Assembly (NCBI GenBank): GCA_028015205.1
Contig: CM051512.1
Span: 9,980,255-10,044,254, forward strand
Origin: Mytilisepta virgata
Lineage: Eukaryota > Mollusca > Bivalvia > Mytilida > Mytilidae
DNA length: 64,000 nt
Reading direction: 5' to 3'
Every line of letters starts with the position of its first letter. Position 1 is the stretch's first letter. The notes under the pieces were generated by a model. It searched no databases and was not told where the DNA came from. It worked only from the letters and a program-made list of their open reading frames with translations. A program made the translations under genes and the position numbers. Below are positions 52,785 to 64,000 of this stretch, in pieces.

Positions 52785-53223
52785 GAATAAAAACATGAAT
52801 TTAAAAATTGTGTATTTTCAAATATTATAAATATAATTGTGAAAATAAATAATTGTTTTTTTTTGTATGTAATCAGTCCCTTGTTTTACTGAAAATGAAA
52901 AATCATGCTTCAACGGTGCAGAAAATAAGTAATCTGTCTTTATTTTCCACAAAAATAAATAACCCATCCAAAACAAATCCTCCTGCCCCCCCCCCTCCCC
53001 AGAATATCAAATGGTCGTCACCTTAGTGTACCATTTCAAGTCCTGAATAAATTTGTTTAGTTAGGCTGGTTTTTGTAGTTATATGTAGATAATTATATCT
53101 GTTTGTATGTTACTTGCCCAATGTGGATCCTTGGGTGAGGAATTTTAATGATTTTCGCTGACCGACGGATAATCTGTCCGTCCCCAGCATCTCATGTAGA
53201 CTGAAGTGCTTCCTCGCATATGT

Positions 53224-55723
53224 GAGGGGGTGGAAAGGGGGGTACCTTTCTCCTTTCTCCCACCCCTCGTCTCCTTTCTCCCGCCCCCTCTCTCCTTTCT
53301 CCCGCCCCTCTGGTTCCATCTCCCACCTTAACAACCGTCTTTTTTCAGATCAATCGATTTTAATACAAATTTGAATTAATATATGACCATATATAGGTGG
53401 CATAGGTCTTTATTAAAGCATATACTGATTTTACGAACAAGGCCTGCCTCCGACTCGTACGCAAATTAATACACAATGTTGGAATGTTGTCAATGGTGCA
53501 TTGTGCATGCCCCAATGTCAAGAAACTCATTTTTGATATGTATGGTCATGTATGAGGATCATGAAATTAGACTTAGTTTTTTATTGTGTCATCTCTATTT
53601 TTCCCTGTCCTCGAGAACACCTTACTTTGTAAGGTCAAGTGGATAACGTAAATATTTTAAGGTGACCTGGAAAATTGTTGAAATATGCATGGACTATCCT
53701 GACTCTGTGATGTGTTCTGTGCTCTTTTATGTTATTAGCTCACCTGGCCAAAGGCCATGTGAGCTATTGCCATCACTTGTCGTCCGTCGTCGTCGTCGTC
53801 CGTCGTCGTTAACAATTATACAAAACTCTTCTCCTCTGAAACTACTTGACTAATTAGAACCAAACTTTGTATGAATGTTCCTTGGGGTACCCTGCATAGA
53901 ACTGATGTGGGGATTTTTGATTCGTCGAAAAAGATGGCCGCTGTTACTAAAAATACAGTTTTTCGCAAATATCTCAAAAATTGTTGAAATATGAAGTATT
54001 AGGTTACGGCAAATTCTGGCAGGTTGAAAGTGTTCAGCATGATGAGAGCTACCTGTGTGCTGATTTTCGTGAAAATCTGTCCACTGATGTTAGAGTTATT
54101 GCCCTTTTTTGACATTTTTGGCTTTTTTTATGTTATTATTTCAAAAATCTTCTTCTCTGAAACTACTATTCAAAATCAAATGAAACTTGGTAAGATTGTT
54201 CCTTAGGGTATCCTGCAAAAAGTTAAAGCTTGGATTTTTGATTGGTCGAAAAACATGTCCGCCCTTACTAAAAATAGAACATAGGGGTCAAAATGCTGTT
54301 TTTTGCTATTTTTTCCTGAATTATAGAAAGAAAATGAAGATGAAAGCTACTTTCAAGGTAAACATGGTATCCCGAGTTGAATGGTGATGATGAAAGTTTG
54401 TTTTTGACGGCCATTTTTTACACTGGCTCAGATTTCAACAATATTTGGTTTTTAAAGTAAACATGGTATCCTTAGTGAATGGTGATGATGAGATTTTTTG
54501 TATGGAGCATCTATGGAAGGTCCTTTAGGAAATTTGCATAAATCTTCCCGGTCCGTGAAACAAAATGGCCGTCATGAGCATTTACATGTTCTGATTGGTC
54601 GAAATTTAAAAGTTCTTCTCCTCTGAAACCATAAAGCCAAATTAACTGATTTTTGGTATGGATGATCTGAGGAAAGCCCTTTACAAAGTTTACATAACTC
54701 ATCATGGTCCGTGAAACAAAATGTCCGCCATGAGCATTTACATGTTCTGATTGGTCGAATTTAAAAGTTCTTCTCCTTTGAAACCGTAAAGCCAAATGAA
54801 CTGATTTTTGGTATGGAGCATCTATGGAGGTCCTTTACAAACTTTGCATAAATCTTTCTAGTCCGTGAAACAAAATTGCCACCAGAAACCTGTATATGTT
54901 CTGATCGGTCAAAATTTAAAACTTCTCCTCTGAAACCGTTTGGCCAATGAACTTATACTTGGTATGAAGCATTTATAGAAGATCATATACAAAGTTTCTA
55001 GAAATCAATCTAGCCAAATCAAAAGTTTGTGACTGCCATGTGAGCGATACAGTCTCAGCCCACTGAGCCTCTTGTTTTTGTTTGGGGGTCTGTCTGTTTG
55101 GGTGATGTTGATTGGTTGGAATATATGTCATTGTTGACCTGTCCTATTATCCATTTGTTGTTCATTTATAAATGTGCAGTAGGTCGAAATTGGCCTATAA
55201 AGAGTCTACACACAATACCTACTTAAATGCCAAAGTTATATTTTTATCTTTACAAGTATTAAGCCCTCAGAAGTATGGTTTCTTGGACGAACATGTACTA
55301 TTCCTATGCCTAAGTATCCCACATCAAACTCACGCGTAAACGTGGAGAATTTAGATTTTTCACGCGTAAAGACTTAAGCATGTTAACAATGGTTTGAAAT
55401 GTCGATAAAATAATTTGTCTATAGTATCATGTTAGTTTAAGTCAGATTGAACATCAAATTCTTTAATGAAATGATCGGAAATGGCAAAAATGGTTTGGGA
55501 AATATAAATGTTGCCTTTTTTCAAAGATTTGTCCATTTATTAGAACATTTAGTATCCAGTTTTTTCGTTTTTTTTACCTCTTTATTTTTTTTCAACATTA
55601 AAGTTCGTCTCCCTTTGATAGTTCTCCCTCCTTTCTCCCGCCCTTTCTCTCCTTTCTCCCGCCCCCTTTCTCCTTTCTCCCGCCCCCTTTCTCCCTGTCT
55701 CCCAATACCCTTTCCACCCCCTC
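53224..55723. mobile_element. 2.5-kb non-autonomous element, copy 2
   Basis: Same element as 31461-34001 in the same orientation, with only scattered substitutions by eye, one ~22-bp deletion near 53957 and one fewer CTCCTTTCTCCCGCCCC unit. Flanks ATATGT (53218-53223) and ATTTGT (55724-55729) form an imperfect 6-bp duplication, agreeing with the 6-bp TSD of copy 1. The flanks outside are unrelated to those of copy 1, so this is transposition and not segmental duplication. Confidence 0.85.
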
Positions 55724-55729
55724 ATTTGT

Positions 55730-57588
55730 TCTCTTGATTCTCGATCATGTTAACTTTTGATCTTAATTATTTATCAAAGAAAAAAATTATAACTTTTAAA
55801 ATATATCCGATATTTTTGAATGATTTGAAGTGAGTTGTATATATACAATTCAACCTTTTGCACTTTAGAATTCCCTTGATAATTGAACGTCAAATAAAAC
55901 AGATAAAAAAAATCTAAATGAATTGTTCGAGATTGCCTTTTCCATGTTTAATAGGATGAATGTTTTAAGAGATAAACTAACTATTAATATCCACCTTTAA
56001 GGTATATCGATCAAACCTATCAAATTATATGTATATTTTTATATTTAAAAAATCAACTCAATCAAGGACGTATCTAGCTAACATACGTCCTTGACTCAAT
56101 GTACTTATTTTTTGTATATTTAACCCGCTGGCGGTTGACCTCAGTGAGTAGATTTCGAGTGAACCCAACCTTCCCGCTTCGCAGATTATTTTTGGTAAGC
56201 GTTGTGGATAGTCGTATTTTTCTTCTTCTCCGATAATATTTATGAAAATCGCGTCAATCGAGCCCACAAGACCCTGAGAATCAACAAGAACTTCAACAAT
56301 AATACAAAGCTACAGCCTAGGATGTTGTTGATGATTTGATGTTTCAGTGGGTGGCAGATGAGAGAGCAGGCAGACATGTCCCATATGTCTTGGTTTGTTG
56401 TTGTCATGATTTCAGATGCTTATAAATTGTTATTTGTGCATTTGTAATCGTGGCAATGTAAATTTAGGCTGCCCAATAGTTTATGAGAAACATAAGATTT
56501 GTAGAAAAGTTATTTTTTCTCTGCCCAGGAATTATAAACTGTTAGTCACTACAAAAACAAATGCATTGCCAGGAGAATTATTGACAGGTCATAAATTGTT
56601 AAATACATTCTTGAAGTAGCAGTATAGTTTTAATCAAAATGAAGGAATTTAAATACAGTAACTATTAATTTGTAGATTTATTATTTAATGTGTTTGTCAA
56701 TTCATACATGTAAGTCAGATTTACAGGCTGGCTGCTTGGAGATGACTTTCAGACTACCAACAGGTTGTCATGGTAGCATTACTCCCAAGATGGTTTTATG
56801 GTAACAATTATCCTTGCAAGATCTCAGGGTAACAAACATCAGCCTACCAGGATTTCATGGTAACAAGCCTCTGAAGATTTCATGGTAATGTTAGAAAATA
56901 CTTAAAACTTGCTATTAAACAAAAATATAAAGAAAAACAGGGATAATGTCGTTAAATGCTGGATACCGGTAGTCAACATCATTAAATGCTGAGTACCGGT
57001 AGACAACATCTGCAGTGTCAAATCCTTGCAGAAAACTGAAAAAAACCTTAAAATTGTAATTTATGAAAAAGGATTTCATACGCGACTTTCAATAAAAATT
57101 TCACTATAACACATGGAAAATAAGTAAATACAACAAGACAAGTGTACATCATGGACTTCAAATAAGGCAACAAATTCAAGTAAGCATGTCGGCTCACAGC
57201 CGAAGACGTAAAGCAAATTAAATACTGAAAAAGAGAGATAGGAAACAGCTTAAAAATCGTTATTGACCTTCAGAGTAGATGTAAGAAAATGGATTATGTT
57301 GATTTTTAGCACACATATATAAAAAAGATCAATTTTGAAAATTGTATCTTTTGTGAAAGAAAGTGTATATATGTGAATAATGTGTCAATAAAAAAACATA
57401 TCAGCAAGTCACAAGGTCACCATGAGTGTTATTTTCAGTAACATCGAAGCTCATCATAATTAAAACCGGTTTCATGTAAAATAAAATCCAATTTATATAA
57501 TTTTCTTTTTGCAACAAGCTGTTTTTGTAACTGTTTTGTTTTTTAGCTCCCCAAAGTGTTACAAAGTGATTTCGAAGTGTACTGAAAG
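55730..57588. other. Spacer with minor repeats
   Basis: Contains the palindrome TCAAGGACGTAT...ATACGTCCTTGA (about 56062-56094), short TTTCATGGTAACA repeats (56760-56890) and a twice-repeated ATGCTGRGTACCGGTAG (about 56955-57005). No exons recognised except the possible one at 57589. Confidence 0.45.
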
Positions 57589-57602
57589 ATGGCTGTTATC
57601 CA
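57589..57602 (+). CDS. Possible first coding exon (MAVIQ...) of a rightward gene
   Basis: After an acceptor-like TTTTTTAG (57545) a short exon contains ATG GCT GTT ATC CA and then a consensus donor GTAAGTTG. A 14-nt coding start behind a 5' UTR exon is a common layout, but no downstream exon is visible in the window, so this rests on splice-site shape alone. Confidence 0.25.
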
Positions 57603-57814
57603 GTAAGTTGTTTTTTTTTTTTTGTGTATGTTATCATTACTTAAATGATTATCAGTGTTGAATTGCATGGCCAGAGTATGTATTTTCAGTCTGAAAATGC
57701 TTTTTATGTTCCCTGCTGAGGCAGAAAAGTAAAAATAGATTTTCGCCTTTGAGATCAGGAAATGATATTTTTATCCTTTATATATGGCCAGGTTATCAAT
57801 TTTTACCATCACCT

Positions 57815-59666
57815 CCCAAGTCAAATTGAACTGCTATTATTAACTGTTTTTTAGCTGTTATTTACCAGTTCTTCATATTTTTAGTAGTTTGTTAGCTGTT
57901 CTTAGCAGTCCATTTAATAGCAGTTTGAAAAACTGCCTTGTTTCATCATTTCTTAGCATTCACCCTTAGCAGTTTGGATACCTTGAAACTGTTATTGACA
58001 TCAGTTTGATAGAAGTTTTGGTTTTAATCTTTGTTATAAAAATGCTTGGATCTGGCTGTGTTTTCAGCTTGAAAGTAAACCTTTATTTGAAGATTATTTG
58101 ATCATTTTCAAATGTACATTTTGGCTCCAAGATGTGTATAAATATTTGCTGGTGAAAAACTGTATTCATGTCAATTATAAAGTTTGATTTAGGCTAAATG
58201 GAATACTTTTACACACCTGCAGTACAGTAAGTTGCAGTTACAGTTGATGCATGTGTATTTTCTGACATAATTTTGGAGGGGAAAACAGAAATCATACCAG
58301 ACAGCCATAAAAAAGGGGGATAGTTGTTTAATCACCTAGAATATGTTTACAGAATTATAATGAAATTCTAGCATAGACTTACAGTGCAAGAAGTTATTTA
58401 AAAATAAAAAGATGAATAGTTTGATATAATTTTGTAAAAAAAACAAAAAAAAAATCATATTCAAGAGTTGAAAAAGGGGGGGAGGGAATATTAGGGAAAC
58501 CTAGGCTGCAAATAGCGGATTGTTTTATGTTGACTTGGCTAGAGGTATAGGGGGAGGGTTGAGATCTCACAAAACATGTTTTGTGCCTGTCCCAAGTCAG
58601 GGGCCTCTGGCCTTTGTTAGTCTTGTATGTTTGTTTTAATTTTAGTTCATTTATATGTTTCGGAGTTTAGTGTGACGTCCATTTTCACTGAACTAGTACA
58701 CATTTTTGTTTAGGGGCCAGCTGAAGCCTGCCTCCGGGTGCAGGATTTTCTCGCTGTGTTGAAGACCCATTGGTGGCCTTGGGCTGTTTTCTGCTCATTG
58801 GTCGGGTTGTTGTCTCTTTGACACATTCCCCATTTCCATTCCCAATTTTATTAACAATTGTTTAATATTGACCTAACAATCCATTTAAGGAAGTTTAAAT
58901 CTATGTAACCTTATTTTGTATCACAAAGTCAAAACATAAGAAATTTTTTTTTTTTAATCCAAAAGCAAAAGAGAAGAGAACCAGTGTTGTCTTTTGGTCC
59001 ACATAAAAAATATATATATTGAGAAACTAGTAGTACACTTAATAATTGAATAATAATTAAAAAGGAATAACTTTTAATCTGAAAATCACTTTGTCAAGAT
59101 AATTAATACAGTCTCCAGTAACCCCTCTTATTGAATTAGTTGCTTTTTATAAGCACTGATTTTTAAAGTGCATTCTTTATTGTTCCTATTATTAGGCCGC
59201 AAACATAATTAATAAGGGTTCTAAGGCCAGGTTGAGTACTCACAAAACATGTTTACAACCCCCTACATACAGTAAATTATTCAAACTTTTGACAGATCCA
59301 ATAGCATTCCATAGCAGTTATTAGCAGTTTTGAAAACCATATTAGGATGTACAACTTAGCAGTTTGTATGAATATTCATTATTGACAGCTGTTATTATAG
59401 CTGTTCTCATGAATATTCAGAGAAGATAGCAGTTTTGGGGTATCTCATTTAAATTTTTCGTTAAAAATAACAGCTAAATAACTGTGAAGGCTAAATAAAC
59501 TGCTGAGAAACTGCTAAGGAATGCTATTGGAATGCCTATATGCAAATTAACCATTGCCTTGAATTAGGCAACTGTGAATGCTAATGAACTGCTAAAGAAC
59601 AGCTGTCAAGTAAGAACTGTGAATGCTAATAAACTGCTTAAGAACTGCTGTCCTCTTTGACTTGGG
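57815..59666. mobile_element. Inverted-repeat element rich in AGCAGTT/AACTGCT words
   Basis: Left end CCCAAGTCAAA (57815) and right end TTTGACTTGGG (to 59666) are inverted. Both ~200-380-bp end zones are filled with AACTGCT, AGCTGTT, TTAGCAGTT and similar words in opposite orientation (57830-58010 and 59290-59650). The centre is unrelated sequence and includes the repeat at 58590. Target duplication not found. Confidence 0.5.
58590..58855 (+). repeat. Interspersed repeat typical of mussel sequences
   Basis: Includes GTTGTTGTCTCTTTGACACA and GCCTGCCTCCGGGTGCAGG, which I remember as ubiquitous in Mytilus transcripts and genomic clones. No coding capacity. Used here as evidence for the likely organism. 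Confidence 0.5.
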
Positions 59667-59839
59667 CTGGGGCAGATTATTTCCAGAAACTTGAGCCCCC
59701 CTCAGAATCAAGTGGTTGACGCCAAAAAAACTTGACAGTTAAATCATATAATTTAGATCTAGCTGGTATAGGCCAAATAAAAAAGTTTGAGTTGTCTTTC
59801 TTTGGTCAGACTTTTTGGGTCAAAAAAACAACATTTTAG

Positions 59840-60670
59840 CTCACCTGACCTATAGGGCTATGTGAGCTATTGCCATCTCTTTGCATCCTCCATAAACTTT
59901 CGATTAAAGATCTTCACTGAAACAACTGGGACAGTTGGGACTAAACTTTGGTGGAATGGTACTTTGGAAGCCCCCTTCAAAATAAAGTATTTTGTATCTG
60001 CAACTCCCCCTAAACCACTTATTTTAATTTAATGAAACTTTCTCATGTTCTTAATCGTATAGCCATTCTGCACCTCCTACTTGCTTTTTGGTCAAAATTA
60101 TTTTTCGAGTGTCTTTTTCCAAAACAGACTTTGCCATTGCCTTATAATGGGGATGGGGGCAATTTTGTGTCCACAACTCCTCATAAACCACTTATTATAG
60201 TTAAATGAAACTTTCTCAGAATCTTTATCGTGTAATGCCATTGTACACATACTTTTTTTGGTAAAAATCATTATTGGGGTTTCTTTTTCCAAAACATGGA
60301 CTTTGCCGTTGCCTTATAATAGGAGAGGGGGTACCCATTTTGTATCCGCAGCTCATCCTAAACCACTTATTATAATTTAATGAAACTTTCTCCAAATCTT
60401 TATCATATAATGCCATTGTGCACTTCCTATTTTTTGTGGGGTAAAAACATTTTTGGGGTTTCTTTTTCCAAAACCTGGAGTTTGCCATTGCCTTATATGG
60501 GGGTACCCAATTTTTGTATCCACAACTCCTCCTTAACCACTTACTATAATTTAATGAAACTTTCTCAGGTGTTTTATCATATAATGCCATTGTGCACCTC
60601 TTATTTTTTATTTGGTAAAAATCATTTTTTGGATTTATTTTCCTTCCCAAAACATGGAGTTTGCCATTCC
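59840..60670 (+). repeat. GCTCACCTG-family element with ~174-bp tandem units
   Basis: Starts with a hairpin GCTCACCTGACC...GTGAGC (59840-59872), as in the interior of the 2.5-kb elements. Four tandem units of about 174 bp follow, with AACCACTTATTATAATTTAA at about 60013, 60185, 60358 and 60533 and TTTCTTTTTCCAAAACATGG in each. Open frames on both strands here reflect the repeat. Confidence 0.8.
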
Positions 60671-62349
60671 CTTGGGCTAAAGAAATGTTTCCGGTTTCCC
60701 GACTGACCGTGTTTTTTGGTGGGTAAAAAAATAAATTTTGTAATTGACCCTGTTTTTTTCCTGGAATAAAAATTTTATTGACCAAAAACTTGAATTGTCG
60801 AACATTGTATTTAAAATCACAAAAATGCAATATTGTGAAGATATAAACACCGATTTTGATATGCTAATTAAACTTAGACGACACTGATGCATTCCAATTT
60901 AGGGTCGCTGAAGCATATCGTGCACTGTGTTGACTCAATTTTTTTTATTGACAGAAAAATATACAGACTCTTTCATGGAAAGAATAATGAAAAGGCATCC
61001 AATCAGTGAAAAAAAAATATCAACTTTATTTTTAGATCACGGAATCGAGCTAATTAGATACACAAGGAGCATGCGTGATAGTTACTTTCACCCAGGACAG
61101 TGTGGTTAATTTTTTACATTTTGCCGAAAAGATAATATTTTTTGAAACCCGGATAAGGATTAAACAATGGTGGATCTTTTACAAACAACATGTGAAAAGA
61201 CCAGAATTTGAGGATTTTATGGGATTTTAAAGTTAGGAAAATGAATTTTAGAATTTTTTTGGCAATATTAGATGCCAGGAAAGTAACTATTTCGTATCAA
61301 ACGTGCCGAATTTGTACAAAATTGATGGGAGTGGACATTGATGATTGGAAGTTTATTTCTTGAAATAATTTTTATAATTTTTAATGACAAAATTGAAAAT
61401 TTTGAGCGATTTTAACGATATTTGAAGAATTTCAAAATATCTATCCATGGAAGCCCCTGTTTGCTACCGAATCTTCGCATTTTCATTCAAAAACTAAAAA
61501 GATCGAGAACAGAACATATTTTATTAACATTTTTATTCAAATAAAAAAATAAATGACCCAAAATTAATGCTTTAAAGGATTAACAAAGAAGTAGCCAATC
61601 TAGTCTGCCATCGTGCAAGGGTTATTTCCTGAGGGGACTCAATCCGTGAATGGCTTAATACACTAGCAGTCATAAATTTCTTTAATTTTCTTTAAGAACA
61701 TTTTTTTTGTTGTCAAGAATTGGCCTAATTAGGGTTCAGAGCTCAGGTATCAAACTGGGCCATTTGGTGTTGCACAAAAATAAAGAGTTGCTCCCCTTTT
61801 ATAATTTTTTTCAATTAAATTTTTTTTAACAAATGAATTATTAAATTCATTATTTATTGTTGAATAACATTTAAAAATAAATATCAAGAAGAAAATGTAC
61901 GAGTCTATTGTAAAAAATATAAATTACAAACTTTTTTTGTACAATTATAATTTTGTGTAAGTTACCTTTGTAAAATTTTATGTCAACAACTCTGACACAT
62001 GGTATTGAAATTATGACCCTGTAAGGGACAGCCGTGGATGTAACATTAGCTTTCCTTATCCATTATAACCAAGGAAAAAAAATGTAGAATGTAAATGGAA
62101 AGCTACATATTTATAATTAAATATAACATTTTTAGTTCGCCTCAACAAAGTTGTACACGTGTCCACAGCCAGTTCTTACTTACTAGTTGACATAGGGTCA
62201 TTTATATTTGTGTGCAGGTGCATGAAGAAGAGACTGACCATGTGACATAGGATGAAGATTACATATTACACGGTTGACTGGTTTTTAGTTTTATGTCAAA
62301 AATTAGTTTTTAACATACAAAGTGACCTACAATCATATTACTTGTCTTA
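60671..62349. other. Spacer, no gene recognised
   Basis: AT-rich with several homopolymer runs. Short open frames have no coding signature or homology I recognise. Confidence 0.45.
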
Positions 62350-64000
62350 GGGAGTAACATAGCCTCCCACCAAAATTAGGTCACTGACCTTCTTATCGTG
62401 CTTCATTGACTTAGGTTCAGTTCTCCAATACCAAGCTTGGATCTACAGTCATATTTCTTGGTGTGAGGGTGCATCTTAGGAAGTTTCACAGCCTCCCACC
62501 AAAATTAGGTCACTGATATACTTATCACACTTCATTGACTAAGGTTAAGTTTTACGTCCGAGCAGTTCTCAGATACTAAGGGACCTTCAATCATAGTACT
62601 TGATGTAAGGCTTCATCTCAGGGAGTAACACAGCCTCCCACCAAAATTAGGTCTCTCTGACCTACTTAAAGCACTTCATTGACTTAGGTTAAGTTTTACA
62701 TCCGAGTTCCACAGGGCTTTCCAAAGTAGCCGGTAGACGGCGGAAATCCGCCGTTTACGGTGGATACAAGTGCCAGCTACTTCACTGATAAAAAAAATAA
62801 ATTCAAAAAGAAAAAAAATCTCTTTAAAATATGTAGAAAAGCGTCGAGAATCGTATTGTCGCGATAAACAAGTATGTAAAACCTGTGTTTACCTTTAGCT
62901 AAATTTAGTTCACGTGAATTCCGGTCACTGATTGGTCGTCTATAAAAAAAGTGTAAATTTTTTTGTAAATCATCTCTAATCGGAAAGCATCGTATTTTTG
63001 CAAGGATAATCAAAGAGAAGTTCCGATGGTCAACAAAAAGAAATTAAGTAGTAGGCTAAAAATTTAAATTTTATAACAATAATATTTGTTATTATTATAA
63101 AAAAACATATGAATTATCAGCATAAGGGAAAGAAAATAATGAAGAATTGAAGGTTACACAATCCTGCTCCAAAAAAAATTGAAAGCGGCCCCCAGACCCT
63201 CAGCCGTTCAGGTGCCAAGCTTGTAGTATGGCACGGCGGCCAGCTTTGCCGGCCGCATGTCACAGCCGCCTACTTTTAGATTTCAGCCTACTACTTCAAA
63301 TTGTATGGAAAGCCCTGGTTCCACTCTCTGATACCATTAAGGACCTACAATAATATAACTTGGTGTGAGTGTGCAGCCTCCCACCAAAATTAGGTCACTC
63401 TGACCTACTTATAGTGCTTCAGTTTTACGTCCGAGTTCAGTTCTCCAATACCAAGGGGCCTACAATCATATTACTTGTTGTGAGGTGCATCTCGGGGAGT
63501 AACACAGCCTCCCATTAAAATAAGGTGTGAGGGTGCATCTTAATATATAGGGAGTAAAACACATTATCACACTTCATTGACTTAGGTTAAGTTTTACGTC
63601 TGAATTCAGTTCTCAAATACCAAGGGACCTACAATCATATTATACTTGGTGTGAAGGTTGCATCTCAGGGAGTAACACAGCCTCCCACCAAAGTTAATTC
63701 ACTCTGACCTACTTATCACACTTCATTGACTAAGGTTAAGTTTTATATCCGAGTTCAGTTCTCAAATACCAAGGGACCTACAATCATATTACTTTCTGTG
63801 AGGGTGCATCTTGGGGAGTAACACAGCCTCCCACTAAAATAAGGTCACTCTGACCTACTTACTGCACTTCATTGACTAAGGTTAAGTTTAACGTCCTAGT
63901 TCAGTTCTCCGATACCAAGCAACCTACAATCATATTATTTGCTGTGAGTGTGCATCTTGGGGAGCTACATACCCCCACACCAAAATTAGTTGGAGAACGA
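62350..64000. repeat. ~145-bp tandem repeat array, continues off the right edge
   Basis: Units carry CACAGCCTCCCACCAAAATT, CACTTCATTGACTTAGGTTA and CAAGGGACCTACAATCATAT. The CAGCCTCCCA block recurs near 62365, 62486, 62630, 63375, 63507, 63678 and 63828, with variable spacing from small indels. The array is interrupted at 62712-63317 by another element. Confidence 0.88.
62712..63317. mobile_element. hAT-like MITE inside the tandem array
   Basis: Ends CAGGGCTTTCC and, inverted, GGAAAGCCCTG, a hAT-style CAGGG terminus. The flanks GTTCCA(C) repeat on both sides as a 6-8-bp duplication. Inside the left end is a short hairpin GGCGGAAATCCGCC, and inside the right end a GC-rich hairpin GGCGGCCAGCTTTGCCGGCC. 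About 606 bp, non-coding. Confidence 0.7.

Larger units (their letters stand above)
51156..53022. mobile_element. Harbinger-like element B with nested LINE fragment
   Basis: Ends GGGGACGGCCATTTGATATT and, inverted, GGTGACGACCATTTGATATT, flanked by TTA on both sides (51153-51155, 53023-53025). Both ends run into a long G/C homopolymer followed by GGCAGGAGGATTT and an AAAATAAATAAC-rich zone. The middle contains a LINE 3' fragment and a protease-like coding scrap. TIRs resemble those of element A (31370). Confidence 0.75.

Noticed and set aside
31455..55729. Segmental duplication linking 31.4-34.0 kb and 53.2-55.7 kb
   Set aside because: Similarity stops exactly at inverted termini flanked by 6-bp duplications, and the outer flanks are unrelated.
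60098..60830. Minus-strand open frames with repeated MALYDK-type peptides
   Set aside because: The repetition is that of the 174-bp DNA units; both strands are open and no domain is seen.

Overview
The window is AT-rich animal nuclear DNA, very probably from a bivalve and most likely a marine mussel (Mytilus or a close relative). The signs are two intron-containing conserved animal genes, small exons in long introns full of MITEs, a Helentron-type Helitron, a Ty3/Gypsy element, tRNA-derived SINEs, and several interspersed families I recognise from mussel sequence (the GCTCACCTG hairpin family, the ACGACCGC palindrome family, and the repeat near 58.6-58.85 kb). The genus is an inference from memory.

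Host genes. SRRT/ARS2 lies on the minus strand (exons 1-4 at 6276-2413) and runs off the left edge. Head-to-head with it, about 1.7 kb away, is a complete nine-exon SLC22A18-like MFS transporter on the plus strand (7981-26899, 422 codons). No single open frame shows either gene; both were assembled from splice sites and conserved peptide order. They are the only intact host genes I can support.

Region by region. 1-6.3 kb: SRRT with SINEs, a palindromic MITE, a Harbinger-like MITE and a solo LTR in its introns. 8.4-18.1 kb: intron 1 of the transporter holds a MITE with 9-bp target duplications, itself split by a 9,035-bp Gypsy element whose two 1,101-bp LTRs look identical. Its coding frames are nevertheless broken, and it carries an extra zinc-finger ORF between integrase and the 3' LTR. 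20.6-21.8 kb: the end of transporter exon 4 plus its splice donor has been amplified about eleven-fold, and a second 9-bp-TSD element with 95-bp TIRs sits inside the array. 24.07-24.40 kb: a TA-flanked MITE with 26 CATG sites. 29-34.2 kb: repeat families nested in one another, including a 2.5-kb element with 6-bp target duplications that recurs at 53.2-55.7 kb. 35.0-38.0 kb: a ~3-kb element with ~520-bp inverted repeats enclosing a broken C2H2 zinc-finger gene. 38.6-46.3 kb: a Helentron protein (Ulp1-like protease, basic repeats, HUH Rep, PIF1 helicase, APE-like endonuclease) interrupted by one in-frame TAG. 46.6-47.6 kb: a ~163-bp satellite. 49-53 kb: gene remnants and two further MITE-like elements. 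57.6-64 kb: inverted-repeat elements and tandem arrays, one interrupted by a hAT-like MITE.

The main interest is in the mobile DNA: the third ORF of the Gypsy element, the protease-Helentron with a coding minisatellite, the exon-derived array of decoy splice donors, the MITEs whose cores are arrays of palindromic words, and the zinc-finger-bearing TIR element. All identity and homology calls are by eye; no alignment or database search was run.
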